From positions 29,564,593 to 29,628,592 of the forward strand of contig CM051516.1 in assembly GCA_028015205.1 (NCBI GenBank): a stretch of 64,000 nucleotides of DNA, written 5' to 3'. Origin of the DNA: Mytilisepta virgata (lineage: Eukaryota; Mollusca; Bivalvia; Mytilida; Mytilidae). Positions 22,828-35,755 of the stretch are shown in pieces (position 1 is the stretch's first letter; each line of letters opens with the position of its first letter). The position numbers were made by a program, and so were the translations under genes. Under the pieces are notes generated by a model. The model did not search any database, was not told the origin of the DNA, and was given only the letters and a program-made list of their open reading frames with translations.

Positions 22828-24358
22828 TTTTTCGAGGTTTTAAAAATTACGTTGCCCACTTCCGGTGATTTACGGAAGTATTTGCCTCCCTTGTTTCACG
22901 GAAATACCCGACAACTCCCGATTTATTTGTTTATTTTTATTCTGCGACGTAAACACACCAGCTGGAGAGGACAAGAAACAGAAAGAGATTACAACTGTGA
23001 AGGACAATAATACTGAAAGTAACCAAAAACTTGTAAATATTTTGATAAAATAAGCAATAATAAACAAATATCATATCAATAAAACTTCAAATTTTTAATA
23101 CAAAAGAAGTTAATCATTATTTTTACTTGGGTAATTTTTTTTCGCTTGAGTGAATCGCAGCTGATTTGGCTCTTAGCCAATATACATAATAACGAATAAG
23201 GACCATTGATGTCACTTCCAGTTTATTATTATTATTAGATTAAAAATAGATCATGTGTTCTGTTGGCGAAAAAATGATCTTGCAAGAAGGATGCCACTGC
23301 TCAATAAATGAATTAAAATTGATAAATAGTGGAGATAAATGAATATGTTACATTCAATTTTTACTATAATTGGAAGGAAATATATAACAGATTGCCTCTT
23401 CAAATGAGGTGTGCCTTGATTGGCAGATGTTTGCATACAGATGCAGAATGCAATTTGTAACATTGGTTGTTATTTTCAGTCATTGTTTGTAAAATTTGCA
23501 TATTATGAGATTGTAAATAGACAGTTACATGTACACAATGTATGTGAAAATTTTATTTAATGATTTTTAGCTGAAAATTAATATGTATAACACTGCTAAT
23601 TTTCCCAATAAATTAGAATAAAGGTCATGTTATTTTCTATAGGCATTGGTAGCTTGACACAATTCTTTTAATCAGACCTAATTTTTTCCAGCTTTTGGAT
23701 GTCTCCATTTGTCCTTTATGATTCTTTTCAGTGTAGTATCATTTCTGCTCTTTCTTTCTCAATTGTCCAAAAAATACAAAATCCGCTCTTGTAAAATACA
23801 TATATCAAGTATTGTCAATACGTCTATTATTCCTGAAGAAGTAATTCTTACTAAATTGTAAATGGATCAACGAAAAAGGACCTTAGTTTTGAAAGAGTTG
23901 TATACACATAAAACTGTTTTACTAGTAGATATTGATCCTTAACTAATAAGAAGGAAGAGGGAATCATTTCCATTCAGTGCTCCAGCTAGGATTTAAGGGC
24001 AGAGGAGCATTTATTGGGGGACAAAGGGCACTTTAATGAGTTTCAAGATCTGAAAAGATCAAGTTAACTTTTAAGAAATATCAATTATTCAGTTATCTAA
24101 TTTGCATGCAAGAGTTCTGTTAAATTAGTTTTGTTTATATGTATTAAAAAAGTGATGTCGTGTATTTTATATTACACTTATTGCACAGGGCAGACAGGTG
24201 CACTGGGAAAGGGACAGGGTGCTGTGCCTCTCTATTTTAAGCCAGCTGGAACACTAATATTGTCAAAGTTAATACATTGAGCTATAAATATGAATCCTAA
24301 ACAGAAAGGTTATATTTTTTCAGATAATTTATAACAGGATAAAGGCACTGCACTCACC
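22828..24358. promoter_or_regulatory. Divergent intergenic/promoter region, SFT2 and KCTD-type
   Basis: The start codons of the two genes are back to back, 1.5 kb apart, so regulatory sequence for both should lie here, perhaps with untranslated first exons. Apart from the ETS-type motif at 22857-22866 I see no clear core promoter element. No coding sequence is supported between the genes. Confidence 0.45.
22857..22866 (-). promoter_or_regulatory. ETS-type binding motif upstream of SFT2 start
   Basis: Minus-strand ACCGGAAGTG is a textbook ETS/GABP site and lies 30-40 bases upstream of the SFT2 start codon, a common placement in promoters of housekeeping genes. Motif only; binding is inferred. 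Confidence 0.5.
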
Positions 24359-27300
24359 ATGTCTAACAGTCCATTTCAACGATATCACTGGCAACAGGGA
24401 CCACCGCCTCATTATTATCCATATGATGGGGTCATCAATCATCACTTTATAGATCAACGTTTTATGCAAAATATGAGGCGATCCTTTGGAATACCCCATC
24501 ACTGGAATCAAAATAGAAGAAGTCAAGGTTCTTCATACAGAGGGCGCCACCAGAGGAATTGTAGGCAGTGTGACCATGAGGACTATGTCTGCTTCATCTG
24601 TAAAGATCAGCTACAGAATTGTGATGACCAGGGAATTCATCTTTGTGATGGGGGAAAAGAAGAAAAGAAGGAGGAATTTGTGTATACTGTGGAAAAAGAG
24701 AACATTGATGCTAGACTTGGTAAAAACCTAGGCATATGTCGATTCATTATAGTGAAACCATAAATTTATGTATTTAGTAAAATGTTAATTTTATAATGGG
24801 TCATTAGGTTAATATAACACAGTCACAAAAATGTTATATTTTCACCATACCATAAAAATAAATGAATCCACAGTATTTAGGTTACTTTCTGCAGTTAAAA
24901 TGTATGCCTGTAAATTTGAGTACAATATATTTATAAAAAAATATTGTTGATCTATCATAAAGGCAGCATAAATTTCTGAAATATATATATCTTATTGCAA
25001 CATTATAATATTTTTAAAATCTGTTTTCCTTTTTTGTCAACACTTGGTGTCGTCATTGTTTTACATTGTAATCTTTCTCTCTCAAACCATTGGGCTATTT
25101 GAGATAATGCAAACTTTTGGTTATTCCCCTTTAAGAATTGTATCTGGGAGTGTGGAAATTTTGTATATGACAAAAGTTTAAACAAAAAAAACAATTGTTT
25201 AATTTCTACTCTTTATATTCAGATAAAAAATAGTTTCATGTGGATTTAATATTTAAATGTAAACAATGAACATGGATAGGATAGATATTAAAACATAATA
25301 CAGATTATTCCAAATGCCGTTGGGTTTGCTAAAGAAGTACTTGATGAATTTGACCTTAATGAAGAGGATCTTATGGAAGAAGACAGGCCCTTTAATCTTA
25401 TTAAAAATCCAATTAAAAAATCTGTAAAATTGATTGTAAAACAACAATATGATAAAATTATAATAGAAAAACTTAACAAAATAGATGAAAATTCTAAACT
25501 TTTTATCTATAGTAAAATTAAAAATGAAATAAAGATGGAGGATTATTTAACAAATTTAAAAAATTTCAATAGCCGCAAAGTGCTTACTAAATTTCGCATT
25601 AGTGACCACAATTTAGAAATAGAAGTAGGTCGCTATAAAAAAGTTCCCAGAGAAGAAAGAGTTTGTAAAATTTGTAAAACACTAGATGATGAACATCACT
25701 TTTTCTTTACCTGTAAAACAAGTAATGAGATACGGAATATTTTGTTACGTAAAATCGAAAGGTTTTATCCCAATTTTAACCAGCTTAGTTCAATAGAGAG
25801 ACTTAAAATCGTTCTTGACCCTATATCAGATATCTTGCCCAGCGTTGTCGACTATATAAAGCAATCAATTGAATTGCGAAAATAAGGTCCACACTGGTCA
25901 CTAATATCTATTTTAATTATATATAATTCATTTACATGTTGAATCATTTTGTTCTTATATGTTTTATGTTTGTCATTTTTCATTTGTATTTGCTGAACCC
26001 GTCAGGGTTTTATGTTTTGCAAATAAATAAATAAATAAATAAATTAAAACATTCATCCACGTGGACAAAAGAGATTGAATATAATTCTCAGGGTAAAGTG
26101 GGAAATAATGAGGCTAGATTACATGGCAGAATTAAGAAACAGTTTCACCATAGTTGTTTATACAAAAATTTAACTCTTTTTATACATCCATTGTAGAGAA
26201 ACTGGTATCTGAAATAAAGGATTGTTTACAGAACAAATATGAGAGTGTTACAGAGTCATTAGAAAATTATGTCTCTAATAGAATTAATGAAATAAACAAC
26301 ATCAACAAAGAAGTGGAAGATGAAAAGGAACATCTCCAAAATCTGAAGAAAGAGCTCGAGATCCGTGGAAGAGAACTAGAGGAGAAAGAGAAATATTTAG
26401 CGGAACAGGAGAAGTCTTTTGAGAAAAACCAGGAGAAATGTAAAAAAGAGCTTCTGAAAGAAAAAGAAGAGATATTACGACAGTGGCAACAGTTAAGAGA
26501 TGAAATCACACGAATGGAAGAACTGCATAAAGTGCAGAAGGTATGTAAATGTAGATTTTTATTACGCAAGGTAAATATTCTAAAGACCAGCAGGAAATTT
26601 CTATGTCACATTTTTGGTTTGAATTGTCAGAATGGTTCTGTCTGGTATTTATGTTGGATTCAGAATTTACTGTGTTAGGATCACTTTCCAATATTTTCGG
26701 AAGGCATTTATAACATACATCTAAATGCACTTATAAGTATTGTCAAGGTGGAAAAAAACAAAGAATACATTATTTTATATGACATTTAAAATATACATGT
26801 GAAAAATATTTACAAAATGACATATTGGGGTTAAGTCAGCCTCAAAGATACTGGTAAGATTCAAAAAAATTAAATCGTCGAAAGTATTTCCTTAATTTGT
26901 GTACATTTTAATAACATTATGTGTATAAAATCTTACATGTCTCTAATGCAATTTTTTGTTTTTATCAAGCCGTAAACAATAACATGTGGATAATATTAAT
27001 AAACTCACTTGGCTAATTACAGTGCAGGTAAGATTACAGAAAAACATTCATATACAAAAACAAGAGATAACATGCACTTTGTAAAGACGGAAGATTATGC
27101 AAATTGCATTTTAGAAAATGAAAATATCATACACTTTACGCTCTTTCTTAATATCAAATCAAACAAAAACATTCACCTAATGAACAAAACACCAAAAAAA
27201 GGAGGAAAGATGGCATTATTTCCCCAAAAAGTCAGTTACTGGTATTTTATAAACTGAAAACATAATTCAGTTACAATACGCCTATAGAGTGTGATTTCCA

Positions 27301-30300
27301 GTATTCAGATTAATCTGTCGTCTCTGAACAGATGCGAGAGATTGGAGTAAACGTCCTGATTGTTGATCATTTGTAATAAATTGTTCAAAGATACCATAAT
27401 TAAAATACATTATAAGCCGTTGTTATTCAATTACAAATTGATTTAATTGTAATTGTACAATATAGTTGTTCTCTGATATTTGTATGATGGATTATTCAGG
27501 TGTTTTCCAGAAATCTTTAAGCTGTCAATTTTATTGCAATATATGTAATTGTTCAGGCTTCGTCAGTATAATTGTGGGATGTTTCTTAGTCGTATGTAAA
27601 AAAAAAAATATATATACATGTATAAGGTATCTCTTAGACAATATCTCTTGAAGAAATCATGTTATTTTGATATAAATTACATGTACATAGGGCACATGGA
27701 AATATGAGAGGATGTTTTTGATTAAAATCATGACATAACATCCTGAATTTCAAATTGGCAAAAGATAGGTCTGACAATGCACATTTTGGGGAAGGGGGTT
27801 ACGTTTCGATGAACACTTTTTTCTTGGAGCATATTAATTATGAATGTATTTGTTCTCCTGAGCAATGATTCCACGACGTATGATCTGTAGTTTCTTTTAG
27901 AAGATAACTTAGCAATAAGAATATGTAATAAGTTATAAGTATTTTTATGTAGGAGTATATTCTAATGACAGCAAATTTTCCTGATAGGACATTTTCTGTT
28001 CAACCTTGGTTGGTTATATAAAAATCAATACTCTCTTGGTGTACTGTATATGAAATATTGTTAAAAATCATAAGAAATTGACATAAATTTGAAATTACAC
28101 ATAAAATGCCAATTTACAAAGATACATGTACACAACTTTTAGCAAGTTTTCATACAGAAACAAAAACTACACTGCAAATGATAAGACAATAAAATTTCAT
28201 GTTATATTGTGTATTTAAATTGTAATAATAGCCATGCCTTGCATTATTTCTCAAGGAGGGAAAACATCCAGTAACCAGTTTGCTTTTTTCCTGCATGGGG
28301 AAAAAGTATTCTCATATATATATTTTCTGGGTATAATGCCTCATTATATATTGGGGAACTTTAATTAAAGGGGGGATGTGTAATGAAGTTCCTTCCTTGT
28401 CAATCAGCAGCGTGGCACCTTGTATGTCCATTACTCTTTCTTGTAACTGACAATTTCTTGCAGGATCTCGACAGAAGATTATTCCTTTATATAATTTGGG
28501 CCCTAAATGATAGGGTTACTTAAAGGTCCAGTCGTGCGTGATGAGCGTCCAGAGTTTCTTTACGATACAGGTTGGGTTATGTATACATATTTAAGCAGGG
28601 CTCTAAGATAAGTTACCCAATCCTTGCAATATTTTAATAACAGAAAAATTATTCATAATTTTTAACACAACATGTTGTACGAAATAATAATTTTGGCAGA
28701 ATTTTAGAGCTCTGAAAATGAAATATGATTTCTAATGAAACTGTTTAGAATTATAATTGTGCACAATTTGCAATCATAAAGATTAAATTTGAGATAAGAA
28801 ATAATTTCCAAACTATTTTTTAAATGAATAATCTTTGAGTGAATTATTTTGGAAGATAATTTTCGGTATTTTGTGATACGTTTTATTTCTAAACAAAATT
28901 TGCAGACAAAATTTAGAATTGCAGATAAAATTTTCTGTCATAAATTTTCATTCGTAATTTAAAATTTCCATTTAAATTCATCCATATATCACATATTGTC
29001 ATGTTTATGAAATGTTTTCTTTTGTAATATTACACATAGGTCTCTACAATAACGGTCCCTTTATCAAGGAGAATTGCCTTGATAATTTAGGGTCCCTTGA
29101 AGGTTATACAGTTTTTCCCAGGGTATATTCCATTACACGCAGTCAGCATACAATCGTAGCGAGATTTACGTCGAAGATAATATCCATTATTTGTCACAAT
29201 GTCCAGGTTGTGTGAAGGTAATTTGTAGGTGGTAATGAATGTTATCGTAAATTTTAAGTCATAACTAGATAGACTGGTAACCTTTGCTGTACACAGGATT
29301 TAAAACAACAGGTAAAGGGTCATAACTATATTGTTAAAAGACAAAAAAAATTTCGACAGTGTCTATTAGAAATGCACCCTTACCAGTTGTTTATGAAGTC
29401 AACAGGGGTACCAGTGAATTCTACAGAGAGCATGGGAGGTTCCATGTCATTCCCTGATCTGCGAATCATATCCGTGATATTCTGTAGATATATCTTGAAA
29501 TGAATTTTGATTTATAATGTTTGATTAGTTGTGTCATCAATTGTTCATTGCTTTATACATATACAGTATTATTTATAATGAATCTGTCGTGGGTATTGAA
29601 CATCTGAAAGGTTGATTCTGTTAGAGTTTTCACACCAATGCACAAAATATAATTTAGGTGTGAAATGGAAACGATTATCAGTAATCCTGAGGAGACAATT
29701 TGGAATGGAATTTAGGATGAAGTACTGCTCCTTGGTGTAGAAATGTACTATTGTGTGTCCCACATAGACTGGAAACTCATTCTTTGGGAGATTCTCAAAA
29801 ACGTTTTTAAAAAATTATTTACAACTATTATTGTACCCTTTTTCCTAATTAATACATGTAATTTCTTTCTTTTGAGCAAGAAATGATCTTCTATTTTCTA
29901 TGTAGACTTCATTGTTGTTTGCTCAAAATTTAAGGTCACCAAAAATAAATGTGACATTAGATAAGTGCAAGATTTGGTTCCAAAGTTTTTTTTTAAACAT
30001 TTAGGGTAACTCATCTTACATGAAATGGACTTAATTTGTTATTGTTTTGAATTTTCCATTGGTGAATCAGTTTCTGAAGAATGTTGGACATGCAGTTGCT
30101 TAGTAATGAATGAAGAACTTTATACAACCTACTGTGTATAACCTCATTTCAAGTATTATGAAGAAGTTTATTTCTGTGTGTAGAAAGTTCTGAGTAACTC
30201 CTTTTTGGCTAGCAAAAAAAGAGAAGATAAAAGAGCCAAGAAGTTCCTCAGAATTACTTTGTTTAATACCTTTTCATTCTATACACATAACAGTATTCTT

Positions 30301-33047
30301 TATGCTTTAAGATATTGGCAGAATATAAGGTGTTACAAGAAGTGAGGTTTAATTTCAGTATTTTTACACCCTGACAAATTTACTATAAGAATCTTGATGT
30401 AAACAGTAACTACTACAATATTTTGTTACAATGCTTAATGAATAATCTTGGAAGTGGTTGGTGTACCGATTACTTCATATTGAACACATTTTTTATTTAA
30501 AAGCCACAGATTTTATTCAAGTGCAAATTTCTTGAAATAAGGTAGTGTGACGTTCAAACATTTCTACTTGTGGCAATTATACCAAGTATTTTGCATCAGT
30601 TTTGCTGATGTCTCTAATTTGCCAAAGTAGTAAGGGTGATACATGTTATAATGTTATCAGGAGGTAACAATATTTATATTGCCCTTCATTAATGATTACT
30701 GGTAATCATCTGAAGGAATAAAGTGTTTGAATGAAAATGCAAACACAAAGATGAAATTATTTCTAACAGTGTATTGTATTACTTTGCTGTACAACATCAA
30801 CTTTACAGGTGTATAGTCAGTTGACTTAATTCTAGTTGTTGGTGAAAATTCAGTTTAGACTCGTGTCTAAATACAATTGTTACAGTGATTTCTTAATTCA
30901 GACTTAACTTCATGATTCTGAGAAACAAATTAGATGTCATTATGTAATCAGTGTATGATAGTTTTGAGTTGATTTTAATAAGATATTGGAACAAATTTTA
31001 TAATAATATGTCAAAATTTTATGTCAGATTACTAATGTATATTTAGTTTTGGAGAAGATTTGTTTTAAGAATTTTAAAAATTTTGTATGAAAAATATTTT
31101 ACAGGGTAGAATCAAACTTGATGTTGGTGGTACCATATTTACAACATCAGAGCTCACTCTTACAAGAGATAGCGAGTCCATGCTGGCAGCCATGTTTAGT
31201 GGTCGTCACAACATAAAAAAGGAAGAGGATGGTACTATATTCATTGATCGTGACGGGACCCACTTCCGTTACATCTTGAATTACCTGAGAGATGGTGGGA
31301 TTGCTACTGATGCACTTCCTAGAAGTCGCCAAGTGTTGAAAGAACTTCGAAATGAGGCCATATATTTTCAGGTAATGGGAAATTTATTCTAACTAAAAAC
31401 AATATTTTTAATGGTCATTGAACTGTCTTATCTGAGTTTTATTTATATTATAACAGGATACCAGTTGAGAATTTACCAAGTATAAGAAATTTGAATAAAA
31501 GATAAATTGCTGAATTAAATAAATGCATGCACAGTCAAACTTTGTTGGCTCGAACTCGGAAAGCTCGAACACAGCGGTTGGGTCGTTTTTAATTATTTAT
31601 CTATGTAAATAAAATCCTGGTTTCTCGAACTTAGTTCACTCAAACACTTGAAATGATGTTTTGGTACCTTCAATAATAAAACAGTTAAATTTACAACCCA
31701 AGACTTGGACTGTAAAATCAATCACGCACAAGTCAAACGGTTCATTGATCATCCAAGCTTATGATTCAGAGCACAGGTTTGAAAACTTAAGCCAATCAAT
31801 ATAATTGTTTATTGTTATAATAGGTGTTCATCAATCATTAGCTTTCATTGGATCTTTGGTGAAACTCATTCTATAAACAAGATGTTTAAAATTCACCCTT
31901 TGGAACATCATGGAATAAATAAATTGAACAGTTATTTTACTTTGATGCATTGGCTTGGGGTAAAAACTCTATCAAGTTAGAGTTGTAAAAATACTGTAAA
32001 GGGGCTTCCCTTGAGTACGATAGAAGTTATAGAACTGTAACAGGTTTATAACCACCCTCCATTAGCTGCGATAGTGAAGTACTCCTTTAGCTCAGTTGGT
32101 TGAGCGGTTGAGTACTGAAACAAAGGTTCCGGGTTCGATCCCCAGTTGGTGTGGTAAGTAATTTTTGGAGTCAAATCATGCTCTACTGTTACATTGCACC
32201 CAACTAAAAAATCCACGGTTGTCAAAAAGGGCTGATTGGCAAATGGGTTTTAGTTGGATATTCTCATCGTAGGACGATGACTCTTGAGGTGGGGGAAGTG
32301 TAACATGGCTTCCCTAGAGTACGATAGAAGATATAGAACTGTAACAGGTTTATAACATCACTCCATTACCTGCACTATTGGAGTACTCCTTTAGCTCAGT
32401 TGGTAGAGCGGTGGACTGCTGAACCAAAGGTTCAGAGTTCGATCCCTGGTTGGTGCGGTAGGTAATTTTGGGAGACAAATCATGCTCTGCTGTTACAATA
32501 CAAAAGCTGTGAAATAATAACGAGAAATTATTTTTTGCTATAAAAGACCTTCCTATTCATTTCCGATCAGTTTATGATTGTGACACAAGCTACTGCACAA
32601 TGTTTTCAGTGGTCCTCTGTTGTCGTTATCTAACATTGATATTCAACACACATCACATACACAGGTCAATAAATTTGGTCTTCAAATCAAAGACAAATCA
32701 ATAAAAATAATGTTTATTAACAACAAAAGTTAACTTTCATAAGTACATTTTACATACAAAGTACAAAATGTATGTACAACACACATTTTCCAAGGTCATT
32801 ACATTCACCGATTGTAAATACTGCACCTCGAGTACAGATACGAAATGATATCCGGAAATGTATGAACTATAATGGCTCGAACTATTTTTCTTGGTCCCTT
32901 TGATTTCGACCCATCGAGGTTAAACTGTATGTAAAAACTGAACAATATAAAATGTATTTATGTCAACACATATACAGTTTGATGAATTTATATTTTTCAC
33001 TATAGCTTCACAGTCTGGCTCAGCAGATTGAGAAGTTACTGAAGTGA
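24359..33047 (+). CDS. BTB/KCTD-type protein with CxxC region and coiled coil
   Basis: Complete four-exon gene: 24359-24719, 26197-26540, 31105-31371 and 33006-33047. Phases are 1, 0 and 0; donors include GTATGT and acceptors include TTTTACAG. The total is 1014 bp, giving 337 aa. The start lies in CACCATG. Residues 1-60 are rich in H, Y, P, R and Q. C68-x2-C71, C78-x2-C81, C88 and C96 suggest a metal-binding module. Residues about 150-235 are a charged heptad-like coiled coil. Residues 236-324 form a T1/BTB domain (LDVGGTIFTTS, ESMLAAMFSGRH, DRDGTHFRYILNYLRDG). The last exon adds only 13 residues (LHSLAQQIEKLLK). KCTD-type BTB domains oligomerise, and many are cullin-3 adaptors; the substrate here is unknown. 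I do not recognise an ortholog with this exact N-terminus. Intron 1 contains a LINE 3' end, intron 3 a pogo-like element. Confidence 0.92.
25270..26045 (+). mobile_element. 5'-truncated non-LTR retrotransposon 3' end
   Basis: An open frame (about 25300-25885) encodes the C-terminal part of a LINE ORF2 downstream of the reverse transcriptase. It contains LTKFRISDHNLEIEVGRY, KVPREERVCKIC and HHFFFTC (a CxxC...HxxxxC knuckle). After the stop comes a 3' UTR with CCGTCAGGGTTTTATG and an (AAAT)n tail at 26021-26045, typical of CR1/L2-like elements. It sits sense-oriented in intron 1 of the KCTD-type gene. A related, more decayed copy lies at 42005-43497. 5' truncated, so not mobile. Confidence 0.85.
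26541..31104. other. Intron 2 of the KCTD-type gene
   Basis: 4.6 kb of AT-rich intron with no recognisable exon or element. Small open frames in it have no domain or splice support. Confidence 0.5.
31532..32927. mobile_element. Pogo/Tigger-like non-autonomous element (tentative)
   Basis: The left end CAGTCAAACTTTGTTGGCTC and right end (read inverted) CAGTTTAACCTCGATGGGTC resemble each other and share the CAGT(T)...CTCGA style of pogo-family termini. A second CTCGAAC lies just inside the left end. It occupies most of intron 3 of the KCTD-type gene and contains the tRNA-like dimer at 31996-32500. No transposase is seen. Confidence 0.5.
31996..32500 (+). repeat. Tandem dimer of a tRNA-derived repeat, 304-bp period
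   Basis: Two copies start with GGCTTCCCT(T/A)GAGTACG at 32003 and 32307. Each contains a polymerase III A box TAGCTCAGTTGG (32088-32099; 32392-32403) and a B box GTTCGATCC (32133-32141; 32437-32445). The acceptor arm does not pair, and the region where the anticodon arm should be forms CTGAACC-AAA-GGTTCAG in copy 2, so these are not functional tRNAs. A spacer of about 100 bp separates the two conserved parts. Confidence 0.75.
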
Positions 33048-34142
33048 GACAAAAGAAGAAGATGAGAGACAATGTCTAAGTAACTGAAGGATTACTACAG
33101 CCATAGATTGTTGTTTAAGTTTGTGTTCCCCAGGTGTAATGTCTTTTCTGCACAGTTTTAAGGGATAAATACAGATGTTTGTGGATTTATTTCCAGTTAT
33201 AGAATTTGATTTGGTTTAATTCATGATAAAAAAAAAAGGAAAGAGGAATTTCCTGTAGTGTGAACATATATTTGGTTATTTGATCTGGTAAATGCTGAAG
33301 ATTTTTATTTCAGAAAAAGATTTAACATTTTGTCATTCAAAGAATTAGCTGGTTAAGAATTATTTTTGGTCGATACAAATGTTTATTTGACAATACCATA
33401 AATATTTATGACAAGTGGAAAAAAATTCTGAAAGTATTGGAAGTACTTTTGTCTCTCTCATCCCATGTAAGAAGATGGTACTAGGCTTGTGCTCCAATAT
33501 AGTATGAGTGCTTTTATGCACACCCTCAAAAACAAGATTCTGGAAAGGAATTTATTACTTCTAATTGGAGTTTTAAAACTTACATGAATATTTAACTACA
33601 TGTAAAACGTCAGAAAAGAGTCTGCTTGTTGTACATAAAAACATTAAAATCAATACTATGCTGCCATGTCAGAGCTTGCTTATGGCTTCAACATGTTTGT
33701 GTCAGAATATGGATAATGCTTCAGAGAGTGAGTCTAGCTGTCGTCTGCTTGGTAGATAATGGTTTTTAATGTTTTGACATTATTGCAAAGAGAATTTTGA
33801 TTGACAAGAGCATACACAATTCATCTTTACAGTCGTAAATGAATTTCACGAATGTCATAGGAGAGCAAACATGATGTGGAAAATTCTTACACAATTTGCT
33901 TGTAGCTTCAATATGTCTAAAAAACAAAAAGGTCTCCTTTTTGAGTTTGGCAATCGAGGTTTCTGATTAGGTATGCTGTTTCTAGGTATTGAAGTAGTGA
34001 TGGTATTAAGCAGACTGGCATTTTTAACTTTTATAGCCTTATACAATTTGCAATCACTTAAAACCAGTTGTTAATTTCACAAAGTCCAAGGACTTAGGAC
34101 CATAAATTGGTCTGTGTGGTGTATTGTTAATTGTCCAATAAA
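33048..34142 (+). other. 3' UTR region of the KCTD-type gene
   Basis: Non-coding sequence following the stop codon. A plus-strand AATAAA at 34137-34142 in CCAATAAATGTG is a plausible polyadenylation signal, giving a 1.1-kb 3' UTR. Other AT-rich candidates exist, so the end is uncertain. Confidence 0.45.
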
Positions 34143-35394
34143 TGTGAATTTGTCATGCAGTTGGAAAGAAATACAATTTATTATATAATTTTAATGTTGT
34201 GTAACAATTTTAGAAGATTTTAATGTTGATATTTATTATGTAAAAATCAATGTGAATTTGTTGTTTCAATTTGATAAATATGTTTTTAATATAGTTTAGC
34301 TAATATAATTGTTAATAATATATTAATAATATTTTTAATAGTATGTATTGATTTGTTTTCTACAGCTTTTGTTAAAAAAATGACATATATTTTTACAATG
34401 TCAAAAATATTGACGAACTCAGTCCTAAAAAAGAATTAACTACCAGATGACAAATGAAAGGTCTTGTTGTTTAATTTGATTGTTTGATTGTTTGAGTTAA
34501 TTCTATTTGACATATGTTGATTTCCCCCTGAATTTATTTGTTATAGAAGAGAAGGCTTGTATCAATAGACTTCATGGGTCATATAATTTGTAGCCTTAAG
34601 CATGGAATTGTTTAATTATTTGATTATTTTTGAACTTTTAGTTTTTTCTTAGGCATCTTAGATAATTTAAGTATGATTTGATAACACATATTTTAACCTT
34701 AATTAATTAATTTTATACAAATATGAATGGTCGGTTTACCGTAACCTAAATTTAATTTTTTTTTCTGCAATCTGCCTCTTTATCTTAAAATAGTTCTGTT
34801 TAGTTCATAAATTCTGTCAAACATTGGAATTAAAATCTTTTTATAAAAAATTAAAATAGTTGCAATTAAAATAAGAATTCTAGTCCCTTATATTATTCTT
34901 GAAAAGTACCTGTTCAATGTAGTAGAGTATTAATTTTGCTTGATTAGATATTATTGCTAAAAATCAATCGTTTGTGGATCTTTTTATGAATATTTATGTA
35001 ATATAATTAATATTGTATTGTAATATTATAAAATGATCTCAGCAGTTTTATATTTACATCCCAATTATTGTACAATTGTCCTACTTCATTAGTGAATAGC
35101 CTTGAATTGCCATAATCAAAGCATGCTATGATAGTACATGTATTTATTATTATGTTATCATTACCAAGCCACCCACGTTTTTGTGAAGCAGGAAAATGAA
35201 ATGGATTTAATCAACAGGTTTTATTGTGTTTTATCTCAGGTAAACAACATATGCAATTTTTATTTCAATTAATTCCTGTACCTAGTTGATTACATGTATA
35301 ACATTCTAAGATTTCCATCAATTCATCGAGAAATTGAAAATAAAAAATGTTTTTAGTATAATTATTAGATAGACTGAATGCGCTTAGAAAATTA
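34143..35394. other. AT-rich intergenic stretch
   Basis: Very AT-rich sequence with no recognisable feature. Confidence 0.4.
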
Positions 35395-35755
35395 TCTTTA
35401 TACCCTCCGCAAACAAAGTTTTGGGGAGGGGTATATAAGTTTCAGTCTGTCCATATGTCCGTCTGTCTTAAATGACGTTGTCCGCAACTCCTCCTACATT
35501 ACTTTCATGATTATCATGAAACTTTCAAGAGTGTTAGATCACTCTATAGAATTGTGCATATTGTCAGGAATTTCAGTTTGGACAAGAAATGTAAAAAATA
35601 TGGCTGTTTAGACCATTTGTAAATATGTAAAAGTTTGAAAAAAATCGGTCAAGGTGTACTGGAGTTATTGAGCGACATATTTACGCTAGAAGGAAAATGC
35701 ACAAATGGACAGAGGGACAGACATCCGTCATTGACAGGCATATAAAAAGTGTGGT
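35395..35755 (+). repeat. CCCTCCGCAAACAAAG-type interspersed repeat, copy 1
   Basis: It starts TACCCTCCGCAAACAAAGTT and includes GGTATATAAGTTTCAGTCTG, GCAACTCCTCCTACATTACT and CATATTGTCAGGAATTTC. The same phrases occur at 36995-37378 and 41181-41345. No coding content. Confidence 0.75.

Noticed and set aside
32081..32460. Two possible tRNA genes
   Set aside because: A and B boxes are good, but the acceptor arm does not pair and the anticodon region folds into a different hairpin, so they are tRNA-derived repeats.
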